Positions 16,524-26,058 are shown, numbered from the stretch's first letter. The stretch is DNA of 45,595 bases from an uncultured Clostridia bacterium (GCA_947037025.1 CAMQSU010000012.1:1-45595), one strand, 5' to 3'. Made by a program: numbers and translations. Notes: generated by a model from the letters alone, not told the origin.

Positions 16524-18854
16524 TTATATCTTGCGTGCAAGATTAAATGCTGAACGGTTTGCCTCAAGCACTCTGCCTGCCTTGTGTGAATCGCCTATGT
16601 TGTAAACTTCCTTAATAATGTTTGCCTTAACAACATCATAATACAACTTGTCATCTGCTCCGCCGCCAAGTGCAACTACTACTAAATCAGCGTCAAGCTG
16701 CATGTCCTTAACTTTTGTGTCAGCTTTTGCAAATCTTGCGTTGTCCTTGTTAGATGGGTGGAATGGCTTCCATGTTGTGTATGGCGCTACTGGGTTTTTA
16801 ATGTTGTGTGGTAGAAGCGGTGTCCATGTTATATATGGATTAGGGATATGCTTAGAAATATTCTTTTTAATCAGTACCTTTCCTGTATCAAATCCTTCCA
16901 CTTTAGAGCCGTTATGCAATTTGATATCCGCTTTGTTCATGTAGTGTAGTAAGTGTCCACGGTTAGCAGTACATACTCCTGTCATAAAATCTTGCATCAT
17001 CTCTACAACTTCTACACTCTTACCTAGCTCGTATGACAACCAGTACGCAGTTTCGCAACCAACTACTCCGCCGCCAACTACAACTACTTTGCTTGCACCG
17101 TCTGCTAGAGAAGGGTTTACAAGCAAATCAATCGCTTGAACATGCTTAATCTTATCAAGTCCTGGGAATCTAGGGCACATGTCCTTAGCTCCGCAAGCGA
17201 TAACAACACTGTCATATCCTTTATCTGCTAGACTCTCCGCAGTAACTGCTGTATTGTAGATAATCTCAAAGTTCTTGTTCTTGCTAGCTTTAGCAACCTG
17301 AATTTCTAGATACTTTAAATAGTTATCAAAATCAAACTTAATTAGTGGTGCTGCACCAGGTACAACCTTTCCGCCGATATGGTCTGTTTTTTCAATAACG
17401 GTAACTTTATGTCCACGCTCTAGAGCAGTTAGTGCAAAAGTAACTCCTGCAGGTCCTGCGCCAACAACGCAAATATTTTTCTTTTTAGCTGCTGCTGGTA
17501 GAGATGCTGGGATACGATCCTCATTTCCAGTTCTTCCGTTAACAGCACATTGAGGATGTCCACCCTCAACAAACTCGTTTACGCAACCTTCTTGACAACC
17601 GATACAAGGAATAATATCCTCAACATCGCCAGCATATGCTTTGTTTGCCCACTCAGGGTCACTTAGTAACGGTCTTGCTAGCATAACCATGTCACACTTG
17701 CCATCACGCAAACTCTTTTCTGCAAGGTCAGGATATCCTAACTTACCAACTGCAACGATAGGTACTTCCTTGCCTGCATTAGATAAAATCTTGTGCTTTG
17801 CAAAATGCTCTTTAGCAATCTTAGAAATATCAGTGAAACAGCCTGCTGGCATTCCTGCTGGAGGATGTGGTAACCACCAGTTATCATAACAGCCCAAATC
17901 AACGTCAAACATATCAACACCAGCACGCACAAGATTAACCATATAATCTAATGTCTCTGCAATTGTTCTGCCCTTAGTAAACTTTTTAAGTGAGCCGATT
18001 TTCTTCATGTTTTCGCCATAAGTTTCATTAAGTGCTAGCGACAAATCAATTCGGTACATGATTGGATAATCACTGCCACCTCTATCTCTCATCTCCGCTA
18101 CACAATCAATACCAAACCTCTGCCAATCAGAATATCTGCCAAACATTCTGCGATTGAATGCAGTGTTTGTCATTTGCTCTAGTAAATAACCCTCATGACC
18201 GTGCAAATATACACCATCAAGTCCGCACTCATGTGCATCAGCTGTTGCTTGTCCCATTCTCTTTATTATCTTTGCTAGCGAATGTCCAGAAAATTTAAGA
18301 CATGGCAATTGCGGAGAATAAAAGTTAGGATTAATTGACGCAGAACGTGGAAACTTGTGTGAGTTAAGTAGACAGCTTGGAGGTCCGACTCTGCCTAAAC
18401 CTGGAGTCAATTGTGCAAACACTTTACTACCATATGCATGGCAGCCTTGCGCTAAATCTCTCCATCCCATAAACGATGTTCTAGCTGTACTATCTAAAAC
18501 TGGAAACATTGTCTTGTGATCAAGCTCTGATACTGTTGGGTCAATTCCATGGCTTACAGGGATTAATCCTGTAGTGATTAGTCCAACGCCACCCTTTGCT
18601 CTTGCAAAGAAGTACTCAAGCATTTTGCTGCTTGGACGCCCTGTTTCTTCACACATCATAAGGTTGCCCATTGGCCCCATTACAATACGGTTTTTGATTA
18701 CAGTTCTGTTGACAGTAATTGGCGAGAAAATGCTGTTATATGGATATAGATCTTTTGTCATTTTCGCAGCCCCACACTTGCATGTGCTTTTATCACCTTG
18801 CACCCAGTCACCGTAACCGTCGACAAGGTTTTGAATCTCAATATCTTTTTTCAT
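16524..18854 (-). CDS. FadH-like NAD(P)H:flavin oxidoreductase with Fe-S cluster (OYE/2,4-dienoyl-CoA reductase family)
   Basis: A 776-residue three-domain enzyme. Residues ~40-400 are an Old-Yellow-Enzyme FMN barrel (FSPITVNRTVIKNRIVM, and DGVYLHGHEGYLLEQM at 213-228). C417, C420, C424 and C436 form the CX2CX3CX11C [4Fe-4S] motif. Residues ~460-776 hold two dinucleotide-binding folds (GAGPAG 465-470 and VGGGVVGCETA 593-603). It is longer than E. coli FadH (~670) because of an N-terminal extension with a CxC (C25, C27) and an insertion at about 664-712 with two related ITWTPLLP/TTWKPFHP stretches. The family reduces enoates or moves electrons between NAD(P)H, FAD, Fe-S and FMN. As first gene of the operon it is a plausible electron entry point for the activase. 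Start supported by GGGAG. Confidence 0.85.
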   Translation of the reverse strand: MKKDIEIQNLVDGYGDWVQGDKSTCKCGAAKMTKDLYPYNSIFSPITVNRTVIKNRIVMGPMGNLMMCEETGRPSSKMLEYFFARAKGGVGLITTGLIPVSHGIDPTVSELDHKTMFPVLDSTARTSFMGWRDLAQGCHAYGSKVFAQLTPGLGRVGPPSCLLNSHKFPRSASINPNFYSPQLPCLKFSGHSLAKIIKRMGQATADAHECGLDGVYLHGHEGYLLEQMTNTAFNRRMFGRYSDWQRFGIDCVAEMRDRGGSDYPIMYRIDLSLALNETYGENMKKIGSLKKFTKGRTIAETLDYMVNLVRAGVDMFDVDLGCYDNWWLPHPPAGMPAGCFTDISKIAKEHFAKHKILSNAGKEVPIVAVGKLGYPDLAEKSLRDGKCDMVMLARPLLSDPEWANKAYAGDVEDIIPCIGCQEGCVNEFVEGGHPQCAVNGRTGNEDRIPASLPAAAKKKNICVVGAGPAGVTFALTALERGHKVTVIEKTDHIGGKVVPGAAPLIKFDFDNYLKYLEIQVAKASKNKNFEIIYNTAVTAESLADKGYDSVVIACGAKDMCPRFPGLDKIKHVQAIDLLVNPSLADGASKVVVVGGGVVGCETAYWLSYELGKSVEVVEMMQDFMTGVCTANRGHLLHYMNKADIKLHNGSKVEGFDTGKVLIKKNISKHIPNPYITWTPLLPHNIKNPVAPYTTWKPFHPSNKDNARFAKADTKVKDMQLDADLVVVALGGGADDKLYYDVVKANIIKEVYNIGDSHKAGRVLEANRSAFNLARKI

Positions 18855-18889
18855 TTTGCGTATCTCCCTTTGTTATTTATTTCACTATC

Positions 18890-18918
18890 ATTATATCTTA
18901 TTTTTGCACATAAATCAA
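18890..18918 (-). promoter_or_regulatory. Promoter of the reductase operon
   Basis: Minus-strand TTGATT (18918-18913), 17-nt spacer, perfect TATAAT (18895-18890), about 35 nt before the FadH-like start. It is the only clear promoter I see for the seven-gene block. Confidence 0.7.
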
Positions 18919-19355
18919 CATATTTTATAAAATAAATACATGTATTTTACATTTACAAATCAATGTTAAACTGTTACCTCGAATCCGTCCATTATTTCAT
19001 GCAATTTGCAGAATAATATTTCATAAATTTTCCTTTTAATTTTGCTAAATATTATAGTCATTTTATTTAGTGGAAATTATATTATAATTTTGCTTTATTT
19101 TTGCTTTTTATTATTCAATTATTTGACTGCTAATCTGATAATTGATTAACTTTTATTTTTATAACTGTAGCAGTTTTTTATGCGCTATTCAAATTTTTTT
19201 ATCTTACAAGTTAAAAACATGCATGTTTTAAACTCGTATTTATTATTTTATTATCAAATTAATTTTGCTTTTATTGTTATTTTTTATCCGTTTTTTTGCG
19301 TCACTTTTTTAGCTATTTTTTTGCAATTTTAACGCTGCATAATTTCTGCAGCTAA
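18919..19355. other. Long AT-rich intergenic stretch without a recognisable gene
   Basis: About 440 bp dominated by T-rich homopolymer runs on the plus strand. It holds a perfect 16-bp palindrome AAAACATGCATGTTTT at 19214-19229, which could be an operator but has no T run to be a terminator, and a 6-bp inverted repeat GCTGCA/TGCAGC near 19334. I see no frame with a ribosome binding site and no RNA family that I know. Confidence 0.55.
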
Positions 19356-20594
19356 TCACTGCTTTTCATTAATATTTTTGCAATCTTTTTTTGCTTTATA
19401 TTTTGCATATAATTTGCTGAATATATTTGGTTTAACAATTTCTGCATCGCTTTTTTTAGTCATTGCAATCATATACATTTCGCTGCTATCTATCATGTAT
19501 TTAATATTAAAAAAATCATCAAAATGTTTTGCTTCTAAATATGCAGGCTCTAACATGTTCGATATTTTTCCCGCTGCACTACTATGTCTGTTATTTATTA
19601 TATCACTACTCTCACTATGCAAAATATATAGCTCACTTTCTTCATTCAAAAGCGTAGCAACTTTCGCTGCAAATCTGCGTCTATTTAGGAAGTGTGGATA
19701 CGCATTAAAGACTACTACTTTATCAAAAGTACCATTTTCAAATTGATATAAATCCGTCGCTATATACTCAACTGGCAAATGTGCATTTTTAGACACTGCA
19801 ACCTTTATCATCTCATCCGCATTATCTATTGCGATAACTTCGCTAGCCCCTCTTGATACTAGCTGCTCATCTAAAATACCCGTGCCGCATGCAACATCTA
19901 AAACTCTGTCACCGCTTTTAATATCTAGCATATCAACAAATTCTGTTAGTCTTTCACTAGTGATATTGCTCATGCCGTCCCACTTATTTGCCATGTTATT
20001 AAAAAACTCTACACTTGCCTTGTTACTGCTTGGTCTAAGTTTTGATAACGCAGATAATTTGTATTTATCTACCTTTACAAGGTTAGCCTTTTGAAGTGCA
20101 AGCCATAATGTCGGTATAAGGAATAACTGAATTAAAATTCCTGGCCAGCTAGTGATAAATGACGCTGTTACCCATGTCATTATTGTATAGCTTGGATTGC
20201 TGCCAATAAGCAATACTCCAGATACAAAACCTGCTACAAGTCTGCCTAAAATCATTGAAATTACTAAGGCAATACCGACATCTAACACTTGCCATTTTGT
20301 CTTGATTAATCTAGAAAATATGCCTGACGCTAAGCCGTATACTGCAAGCTCTGCCATCATTACTGGCACGAAACCTAGTGGAGGCATTCCTGTCAATAAA
20401 GATGATAACAGCGGTGTTAAAAGCCCCGCCTGCATTCCATACATTGCACCGCATATCATTCCGCATATTAAAACAGGTATGTGCATTGGGAGAAATATTT
20501 GACCGCCCGCGCCCATCGCATGAAACGCCATTGGAAGTAGTACTCCTATTGCAATTAATACCGCTGTGTTTACCATTTTTTTTGTATTATTCAT
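19356..20594 (-). CDS. Fusion of an ECF transporter S-component with a class I SAM-dependent methyltransferase
   Basis: Residues 1-~178 are a six-helix integral membrane domain with the ECF S-component pattern: FHAMGAGG (24-31), FLPMHIPVL (34-42), then helices to about 168. S-components bind a vitamin or metal-chelate substrate and use the shared EcfA/A'/T energy module, which is not encoded here. Residues ~195-395 are a Rossmann methyltransferase with motif I VLDVACGTGIL (231-241), IAIDNADEM after strand 2 and VVVFNAYPHFL for motif IV. The two parts are joined by a ~20-residue linker in one continuous frame, and the methyltransferase would face the cytoplasm. The start was placed at 20594 after AAGGAG. 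I infer that the imported compound is methylated on entry; the substrate is unknown. Confidence 0.82.
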   Translation of the reverse strand: MNNTKKMVNTAVLIAIGVLLPMAFHAMGAGGQIFLPMHIPVLICGMICGAMYGMQAGLLTPLLSSLLTGMPPLGFVPVMMAELAVYGLASGIFSRLIKTKWQVLDVGIALVISMILGRLVAGFVSGVLLIGSNPSYTIMTWVTASFITSWPGILIQLFLIPTLWLALQKANLVKVDKYKLSALSKLRPSSNKASVEFFNNMANKWDGMSNITSERLTEFVDMLDIKSGDRVLDVACGTGILDEQLVSRGASEVIAIDNADEMIKVAVSKNAHLPVEYIATDLYQFENGTFDKVVVFNAYPHFLNRRRFAAKVATLLNEESELYILHSESSDIINNRHSSAAGKISNMLEPAYLEAKHFDDFFNIKYMIDSSEMYMIAMTKKSDAEIVKPNIFSKLYAKYKAKKDCKNINEKQ

Positions 20595-20749
20595 TTTACT
20601 CCTTAGTTTCAAGGGTGATTTGACTAACTAATGTAATCATTCCTTGTTTATTTTTTTTTCTATATCTTTGCACTATTTGCTTTATTTTAATGTAATTATA
20701 ACACTGATTAAGATGCTACTGATACTTATTATTTGTCTGCTAAAGCTTT

Positions 20750-22366
20750 CTATTTTTTTTCTACAGATGATTTTTCTGACGCTTCAGTTTTCTCTTTTTT
20801 TGCTAGCTTTTTAATGTGATTTTTTCTATCAATTGCCGCATAAATATGGTCATCAATAATGTTGTGTACACTGTGCCAGTGAAAAACTCGCCTGTTGAAC
20901 CACTTTTGTTTCAAAAACGCTCTAACTGCACTTGGCTCATAGTCTTTCGCCTCCGCCATGTTATATATTCCCATCAGTTTAAGCATCTTGTAATAACTTT
21001 CTAGTCTAGCAATAAAATTTTCATAATTAAGATTGTCCGGATCTGTCCACGCATTTTCAGCCATCGCACCTAGTCTAGGAAACGTTTGAAAATACGCTTT
21101 TTTCATATTAGGGACATACTCAGTCCATAGCGCTGCTTCCAATCCCATTTGATTTGGTAGCAGCACCTGATTACAGTAGGTCGTTTTAAGTGGTATCATT
21201 TTATATGTTAAGTCAAGATAATTTTGTCCGCTATGACAATTGAGCAAACTTCTTCCGCTCTTTAACGTGTCTGCAATTACTGCACCCATCAACTCTTTTT
21301 CGCACTGATACGCTTGCCAAATTATATCTTTAGAGATCTTTCCCGTTATAGAACCTTCATTCCACATCATGCATTTGCGACCTTTGCCTACTACATAATC
21401 GTTAACGACATTCATGAAATGTGCTTGAAGCTCTTCATAATTCTTCAGATTCAACTGCTTTAATTTCTCATTGCAGTGCGGGCAGTTTTTCCATCTAACC
21501 TTAACGACTTCATCACCGCCTAAATGAATATATTTATCAGGAAATATTTCACATAATTCATCAATTATGTTAAAAATAAACTCATAAGTACTATCCTTGC
21601 CGGCACATAGTATATCATGCTTTACACCGAAATGAGTTGCCACTTTTAGCGATCTATTAAAGCAGCTAAGCTCACTATAACAAGCTATAGCAGCTTGCAT
21701 ATGCCCCGGCATATCAATCTCTGGCATGACTGTGATGTTGCGATCATGACAATACTTTACTATTTCTTTGATGTCTTCCTGACTGTAAAATCCCTCTTCT
21801 TTTTTTGGTATAAAGTTAGTCGCTGTTCGCTTCTGTCCCTTTATCGTCAAATTTGGATATCTCTTTATTTCAACTCTCCAACCTTGATCTTCTGTTAAAT
21901 GAAAGTGAAATACATTAAGCTTATGCATACACATAATATCAATAAACTTTTTAACTTTCTCCACAGTATAAAAAAACCTTCCAACATCCAACATAAACCC
22001 ACGAAATGATTGTGATGGTTTATCTAATATGTTCACACAAGGTATCCTTTTGCTATGCTGCAAAAGTATCTGCCTTAATGTTATTGATGCGTGTTGCATA
22101 GCTACCGACTCACCTCCCATAACTATGATTGAAGTTTCGCCAACCTGCAAAGAATACTCCTCACCTGACAAATCCCCTTTATTAAATTGTATATCTGCTG
22201 CTACCGATACTTTAGTTAAAATGCACCCGATTTCCGCCGCAAATGATATAAACTCATGCAACCACACCCCCGAAAAATCACTACTATAAGTAGCTTTTTC
22301 TGGCATGATATAACTTTTCGATTTAATGAATTTAACTTTATTTGGCATTGGTATGATATGCAACAT
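20750..22366 (-). CDS. Beta-N-acetylhexosaminidase, glycoside hydrolase family 20
   Basis: The 538-residue enzyme has the GH20 layout: an N-terminal small domain (~1-115), then a TIM barrel starting FRGFMLDVGRFF (121-132), with HFHLTEDQGWR (154-164), PEIDMPGH (215-222) and the catalytic pair D285-E286 in HLGGDEV. GH20 uses the substrate N-acetyl group as nucleophile, oriented by the Asp, with the Glu as acid. The late MWNEG and LWTEYVP match other active-site strands. No signal peptide is present, so it probably cleaves imported GlcNAc/GalNAc oligosaccharides or muropeptide fragments in the cytoplasm. The C-terminal ~25 residues are charged. AAAGGAG precedes the start. No sugar transporter is next to it. 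Confidence 0.93.
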   Translation of the reverse strand: MLHIIPMPNKVKFIKSKSYIMPEKATYSSDFSGVWLHEFISFAAEIGCILTKVSVAADIQFNKGDLSGEEYSLQVGETSIIVMGGESVAMQHASITLRQILLQHSKRIPCVNILDKPSQSFRGFMLDVGRFFYTVEKVKKFIDIMCMHKLNVFHFHLTEDQGWRVEIKRYPNLTIKGQKRTATNFIPKKEEGFYSQEDIKEIVKYCHDRNITVMPEIDMPGHMQAAIACYSELSCFNRSLKVATHFGVKHDILCAGKDSTYEFIFNIIDELCEIFPDKYIHLGGDEVVKVRWKNCPHCNEKLKQLNLKNYEELQAHFMNVVNDYVVGKGRKCMMWNEGSITGKISKDIIWQAYQCEKELMGAVIADTLKSGRSLLNCHSGQNYLDLTYKMIPLKTTYCNQVLLPNQMGLEAALWTEYVPNMKKAYFQTFPRLGAMAENAWTDPDNLNYENFIARLESYYKMLKLMGIYNMAEAKDYEPSAVRAFLKQKWFNRRVFHWHSVHNIIDDHIYAAIDRKNHIKKLAKKEKTEASEKSSVEKK

Positions 22367-22588
22367 AACATCTCTCCTTTTACTCTATAATATGCGACGA
22401 GTTTCACTCTTAGTATGATAAATCGCTTCATTTTATAGGCTTTTTTGTTGTTGATTTAATATTTATTACAAATACAACCTGACTTCAACGCAAAATCAGC
22501 CTTACAATATTTGCTAGACTGACTTGTTTTATTTTATTGTTTATAAGTTTTTTAAAAAAAACATAACTTTTATTATCGATATATTTAA

Positions 22589-23122
22589 TTAATAATTTTC
22601 TCTTTTAACTTCAAAATGCTTCTTTGGATGCGCGCATACTGGGCACATTTCTGTCGCTTTCGCTCCTGTATGTGTGTAGCCGCAATTTCTGCACTCCCAA
22701 ACTTGTGACTCGGCCTTTTCAAAGACTCTGTTTGCTTTAATATTTGCTAGTAATTTGCGATATCTATCTTCATGGCTTTTCTCGATTACTGCAACGCCCC
22801 TGAATTTCTCCGCAAGCTCTGTAAAACCTTCCGCATCAGCGTCTTTTGCCATTCTTGCATACATATCAACCCACTCACCATTTTCGCCATTAGCGGCACC
22901 TAGTAGATTGTCGCAAGTATCACCAAGCTCGCCTAACGCTTTAAACCATAGTTTAGCATGCTCTTTTTCATTATCAGCAGTCTTTAGAAATATCTCAGCG
23001 ATTTGCTCATATCCCTCTTTTTTTGCAACACTTGCAAAGTATGTGTATTTGTTTCTCGCTTGGCTCTCGCCTGCAAATGCTTCCTGCAAATTCTTTTCTG
23101 TTTTAGTTCCTTGTAATTTCAT
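22589..23122 (-). CDS. Rubrerythrin
   Basis: The 177-residue product has a ferritin-like diiron domain (E19; E52 and H55 in DNEKEH; then EKSHEDRY near 113-120) and a C-terminal rubredoxin-like zinc/iron knuckle with CRNC and CPVC. Rubrerythrins reduce hydrogen peroxide in anaerobes, with electrons from NADH through rubredoxin-type carriers. Length and motifs are typical. GGAGAAATATT gives a clear start. It lies in a minus-strand run with its own gaps of more than 100 nt on each side, so it is probably transcribed alone. Confidence 0.96.
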   Translation of the reverse strand: MKLQGTKTEKNLQEAFAGESQARNKYTYFASVAKKEGYEQIAEIFLKTADNEKEHAKLWFKALGELGDTCDNLLGAANGENGEWVDMYARMAKDADAEGFTELAEKFRGVAVIEKSHEDRYRKLLANIKANRVFEKAESQVWECRNCGYTHTGAKATEMCPVCAHPKKHFEVKRENY

Positions 23123-23240
23123 AATATTTCTCCTACGTTTGTTATTATTTTTATTATATTTAGTTAGCCGCTATGCAATACTTTTAAAAATTTTGATACT
23201 GCAACACTGCTATTTGTTATTATGTTTTTCAGATATCATA

Positions 23241-24320
23241 TCACATGTTATATGTTTTATCCTCGCCCATTCCAAACAGATTATTAACGCTGTGCTTGAC
23301 TCCAAAAATATCCTTTATCCATCCTTTATGATATCCGAACGGTGCAATATAATTAGCACCTAATATTTCTAGCCCAACTTTCAGCTCAAATTCGTTCATG
23401 ATGATAAACTCTACATTGACCGTGTCATGCTCATCTGTTGCTAACCAATTTCCGTTTTCTAACCTTGCTATGCTTATTTCCGGAAGCGGGTGCATGTCGC
23501 CATTTAGCCACAAATAATTTTCATTATAATCATGCTTATTTGATACTTGATTGTCCGTTAAATTAAACCCTATAACGCCATCTTGTGCCGTTTTCCCCAT
23601 GCCAGTAATCCAGTCATAGTGCATATTATATGGATAATACCCTTTGTGATCATCAATTATTGCTAACGAATTTTCATTCATTACATATGTTTTGTCCCCT
23701 ATACAAATCTCGCCTTCAACACTGAATAGCTCCTTATGGCTATAAAGCGGCCTGTTATCCCCTAGAGGCATTACCACAACTGATGGCTGTGATATACTTA
23801 CAAAATCACAATCTACAATCATTTTCAATCTGTTGTTTCTTGGCGGGCAATGCGCACTTACCGTGCATTTGCCTTCTTGCATATTGTTTTCAAATGCAAT
23901 TTCAAAACCTCGTATATTATACTTTGATGTGCTATCAATGAGGCTATCCTCCACAACCTTGCCTGGCTGATGGCTAATATACTGATTATGTGCGACTTCA
24001 TTTTTATCCTTATCATAAAAGATCAGTACATTAAAAGTCATTATTCCTACATCGTAGATTGCCCCTACAATAAACCCTTCGTCAAAGCTGATTTCAAACG
24101 CCTCCCACTCCTTAATCCTTATAGAGTTAAGCCAGCGCGGGAAGTATTTTTTAACAGGATTTGCAACGTCAAGCATATTTAGATTTGGTATTGGCCCTGC
24201 AAAAGTACCAAAGCTTGCAACGCCGTTTTTGACAATTGAACTTGGCGGCTGCTTAGGCCTCCTCAACGCAGAAATAAAACTTGGATAAATTGCATTTTGA
24301 ACTTTATCACTTTGTTTCAT
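23241..24320 (-). CDS. DUF2804-family protein
   Basis: A 359-residue soluble protein. Features that fit DUF2804 are the early KEWEAFEISFDEGFIVGAI region, CPPRNNRLKM, and the conserved-looking IIDDHKGYYPYNMHYDWITG block near residue 215-235, in which an Asp-His pair and a Trp recur in the family, plus a late lipocalin-like strand series. The biochemical role of the family is not established; its fold is thought to relate to AttH-type lipocalins. No signal peptide is seen. The start was moved to 24320 because AGGGGG precedes that ATG; the longer frame runs through the promoter. Confidence 0.65.
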   Translation of the reverse strand: MKQSDKVQNAIYPSFISALRRPKQPPSSIVKNGVASFGTFAGPIPNLNMLDVANPVKKYFPRWLNSIRIKEWEAFEISFDEGFIVGAIYDVGIMTFNVLIFYDKDKNEVAHNQYISHQPGKVVEDSLIDSTSKYNIRGFEIAFENNMQEGKCTVSAHCPPRNNRLKMIVDCDFVSISQPSVVVMPLGDNRPLYSHKELFSVEGEICIGDKTYVMNENSLAIIDDHKGYYPYNMHYDWITGMGKTAQDGVIGFNLTDNQVSNKHDYNENYLWLNGDMHPLPEISIARLENGNWLATDEHDTVNVEFIIMNEFELKVGLEILGANYIAPFGYHKGWIKDIFGVKHSVNNLFGMGEDKTYNM

Positions 24321-24375
24321 ATTTCCCCCTATTAATATATTTAATATTATATTTATAATATAAGTGCTATATTTC

Positions 24376-24404
24376 ATATTAACATAAATTAACGGCATTG
24401 TCAA
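24376..24404 (-). promoter_or_regulatory. Promoter of the DUF2804-like gene
   Basis: Minus-strand perfect TTGACA (24404-24399), 17-nt spacer, TAATAT (24381-24376). The leader to the start codon is about 50 nt. Confidence 0.7.
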
Positions 24405-24523
24405 TAGTGAACTTGTATTCAATGTTGAAATATTGATTGATTAATATGATTATTGCAGAATATTCACTGCAATCAAATTATCCTGCATAATGTTGCAGCA
24501 ATTAAAATAAAATCATATTACTG

Positions 24524-24552
24524 TTGATAACATGATAAATTTATGATATAAT
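24524..24552 (+). promoter_or_regulatory. Promoter of the iron alcohol dehydrogenase gene
   Basis: TTGATA (24524-24529), 17-nt spacer, perfect TATAAT (24547-24552), about 30 nt before the AAGGAG site. It is divergent from the promoter at 24376-24404. Confidence 0.75.
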
Positions 24553-24594
24553 ACAATATATATAGAAATCATCTTAAGCGTTATAAGGAGAATT

Positions 24595-25794
24595 ATGAAT
24601 ATTATATACAAGGGTTATTGCCGCATTTATCAAAAAACACTTAAGCTAACAGCAAAGCTTATACCGTGGCGAGAGCCAATCCTGATTAAAGGAGCAGGCT
24701 GCATTACGATGCTTCCTGTCAAAATAAAGGAACTTGGCATAAAAAAAGTGCTAATAGTATCGGGGAGTACTACACCAAAACTTCATCTGCTTGATAGCTT
24801 ATTTGAAGCACTTTTGCAAAACAACATTGAATACACGCTATATAGCGGCTGCATCCCTGACCCAACGGTAGAAGTTGTTGAAGAGGCGGCTGCGGCATTT
24901 ATAGATAATAATTGCGAGGCATTTATAGCCTTTGGCGGAGGCTCTCCAATAGACTGCGTTAAAGTTGCGGCAGCAAGAGTTGCAAGACCGAATAAACCTG
25001 TGCGTAAACTTCGTGGAGTGTTGAAAGTTCTTGCAAAGACACCTACGATTTTTGCAGTGCCTACAACCGCTGGTACTGGCAGTGAAACTACTGTCGGCGC
25101 AGTTATTAAAGATGCTGTAACTCATGAGAAGTATCTGATTACTGATCCAAATATCATGCCGCATTATGCTGTTCATGATCCTGAGCTTACAGTCGGGTTG
25201 CCAAAACACATTACTGCGCAAACTGGAATGGATGCACTAACGCATGCAGTTGAGGGTTATATTGGCGGATCTAACAGCCGCAAAACAAAACAACTTGCAG
25301 TGGATGCGACCAAATTAATTTTTGAAAATCTTGCTACAGCTTGCGATAACGGACTAGATATAAATGCTCGTGAGAACATGCAACTTGCATCATTCTATGC
25401 TGGTGCTGCTATAACTAAAGCAAATATTGGCTACTGCCATGCAATAGCACATAATATTGGCGGATTTTATGGAGTTGCACACGGACTTGCAAATGCCGTA
25501 ATTTTGCCACACATACTTGAAGCATATGGAAATGGTTGTACAAAGCGACTTGCGAGCCTTGCTCTAAAAGCAGGAATTAATGGTAATAATAATAAAGAGC
25601 TAGCTGCAAATTTAATTGCATCAATCAGAAATTTATCTATCGAGATTGGCATACCGACTACATTAGATTGCATACTTGATAAAGATATTCCAAAAATGGC
25701 AAAGCGTGCAGCTGCTGAAGCAAACCCTTTCTACCCAGTGCCACGAATATTAACAGCAACGCAATTAGAAAAGATTTTTCATATTATAGCTTAA
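24595..25794 (+). CDS. Iron-containing alcohol dehydrogenase (group III)
   Basis: The 399-residue enzyme has the NAD-binding FGGGSPID (113-120), PTTAGTGSE (156-164), and the metal ligands of the family: D213 and H217 in GMDALTHAVEGY, H282 in GYCHAIAH, and H296 in GVAHGLAN. These enzymes interconvert alcohols and aldehydes or ketones with NAD(P)H and Fe2+, usually in fermentation. The first ~30 residues (ending LIPWREP) are characteristic of a clostridial subgroup with unknown substrate. Start supported by AAGGAG; single-gene unit with promoter and terminator. Confidence 0.93.
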   Translation: MNIIYKGYCRIYQKTLKLTAKLIPWREPILIKGAGCITMLPVKIKELGIKKVLIVSGSTTPKLHLLDSLFEALLQNNIEYTLYSGCIPDPTVEVVEEAAAAFIDNNCEAFIAFGGGSPIDCVKVAAARVARPNKPVRKLRGVLKVLAKTPTIFAVPTTAGTGSETTVGAVIKDAVTHEKYLITDPNIMPHYAVHDPELTVGLPKHITAQTGMDALTHAVEGYIGGSNSRKTKQLAVDATKLIFENLATACDNGLDINARENMQLASFYAGAAITKANIGYCHAIAHNIGGFYGVAHGLANAVILPHILEAYGNGCTKRLASLALKAGINGNNNKELAANLIASIRNLSIEIGIPTTLDCILDKDIPKMAKRAAAEANPFYPVPRILTATQLEKIFHIIA

Positions 25795-25948
25795 ATACAA
25801 AGAGAAAAAGCGTAAATTATACACGCAAATACTGCCTTGTATTATAATATCTTTTATATTAAAGTAGTCACTATAATTATAAGTAGAAATTAAACACACA
25901 AATATAATATATTATTATAAAATAAAATACAAAATAATAAGCATGCAA

Positions 25949-25987
25949 AAAGTGGCGACTTATAATAAGTTGCCACTTTTTTTATTA
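25949..25987. terminator. Terminator between convergent genes, probably bidirectional
   Basis: AAGTGGCGACTTA pairs with TAAGTTGCCACTT around a 3-nt loop (one G-T pair). A long T run follows on the plus strand, and on the minus strand the A run at 25947-25951 supplies U residues. It serves the alcohol dehydrogenase (+) and the gene ending at 26059 (-). Confidence 0.8.
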
Positions 25988-26058
25988 CCTCACTGTACAA
26001 TCGAAATTGCAAAGCGCATATTATTTAATATAATTATTTAAATTGTTTTTGCACGGAA

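Noticed and set aside
16524..18854. Bilirubin reductase (BilR) or a bile-acid BaiCD/BaiH-type enzyme
   Set aside because: The overall fold is shared, but the neighbours (activase, CooC-like, HgdA/B-like) do not fit those pathways and I cannot identify diagnostic residues with confidence.
19214..19229. Terminator at the AAAACATGCATGTTTT palindrome
   Set aside because: The palindrome is AT-rich and short with no loop or following T run. It is noted only as a possible operator.
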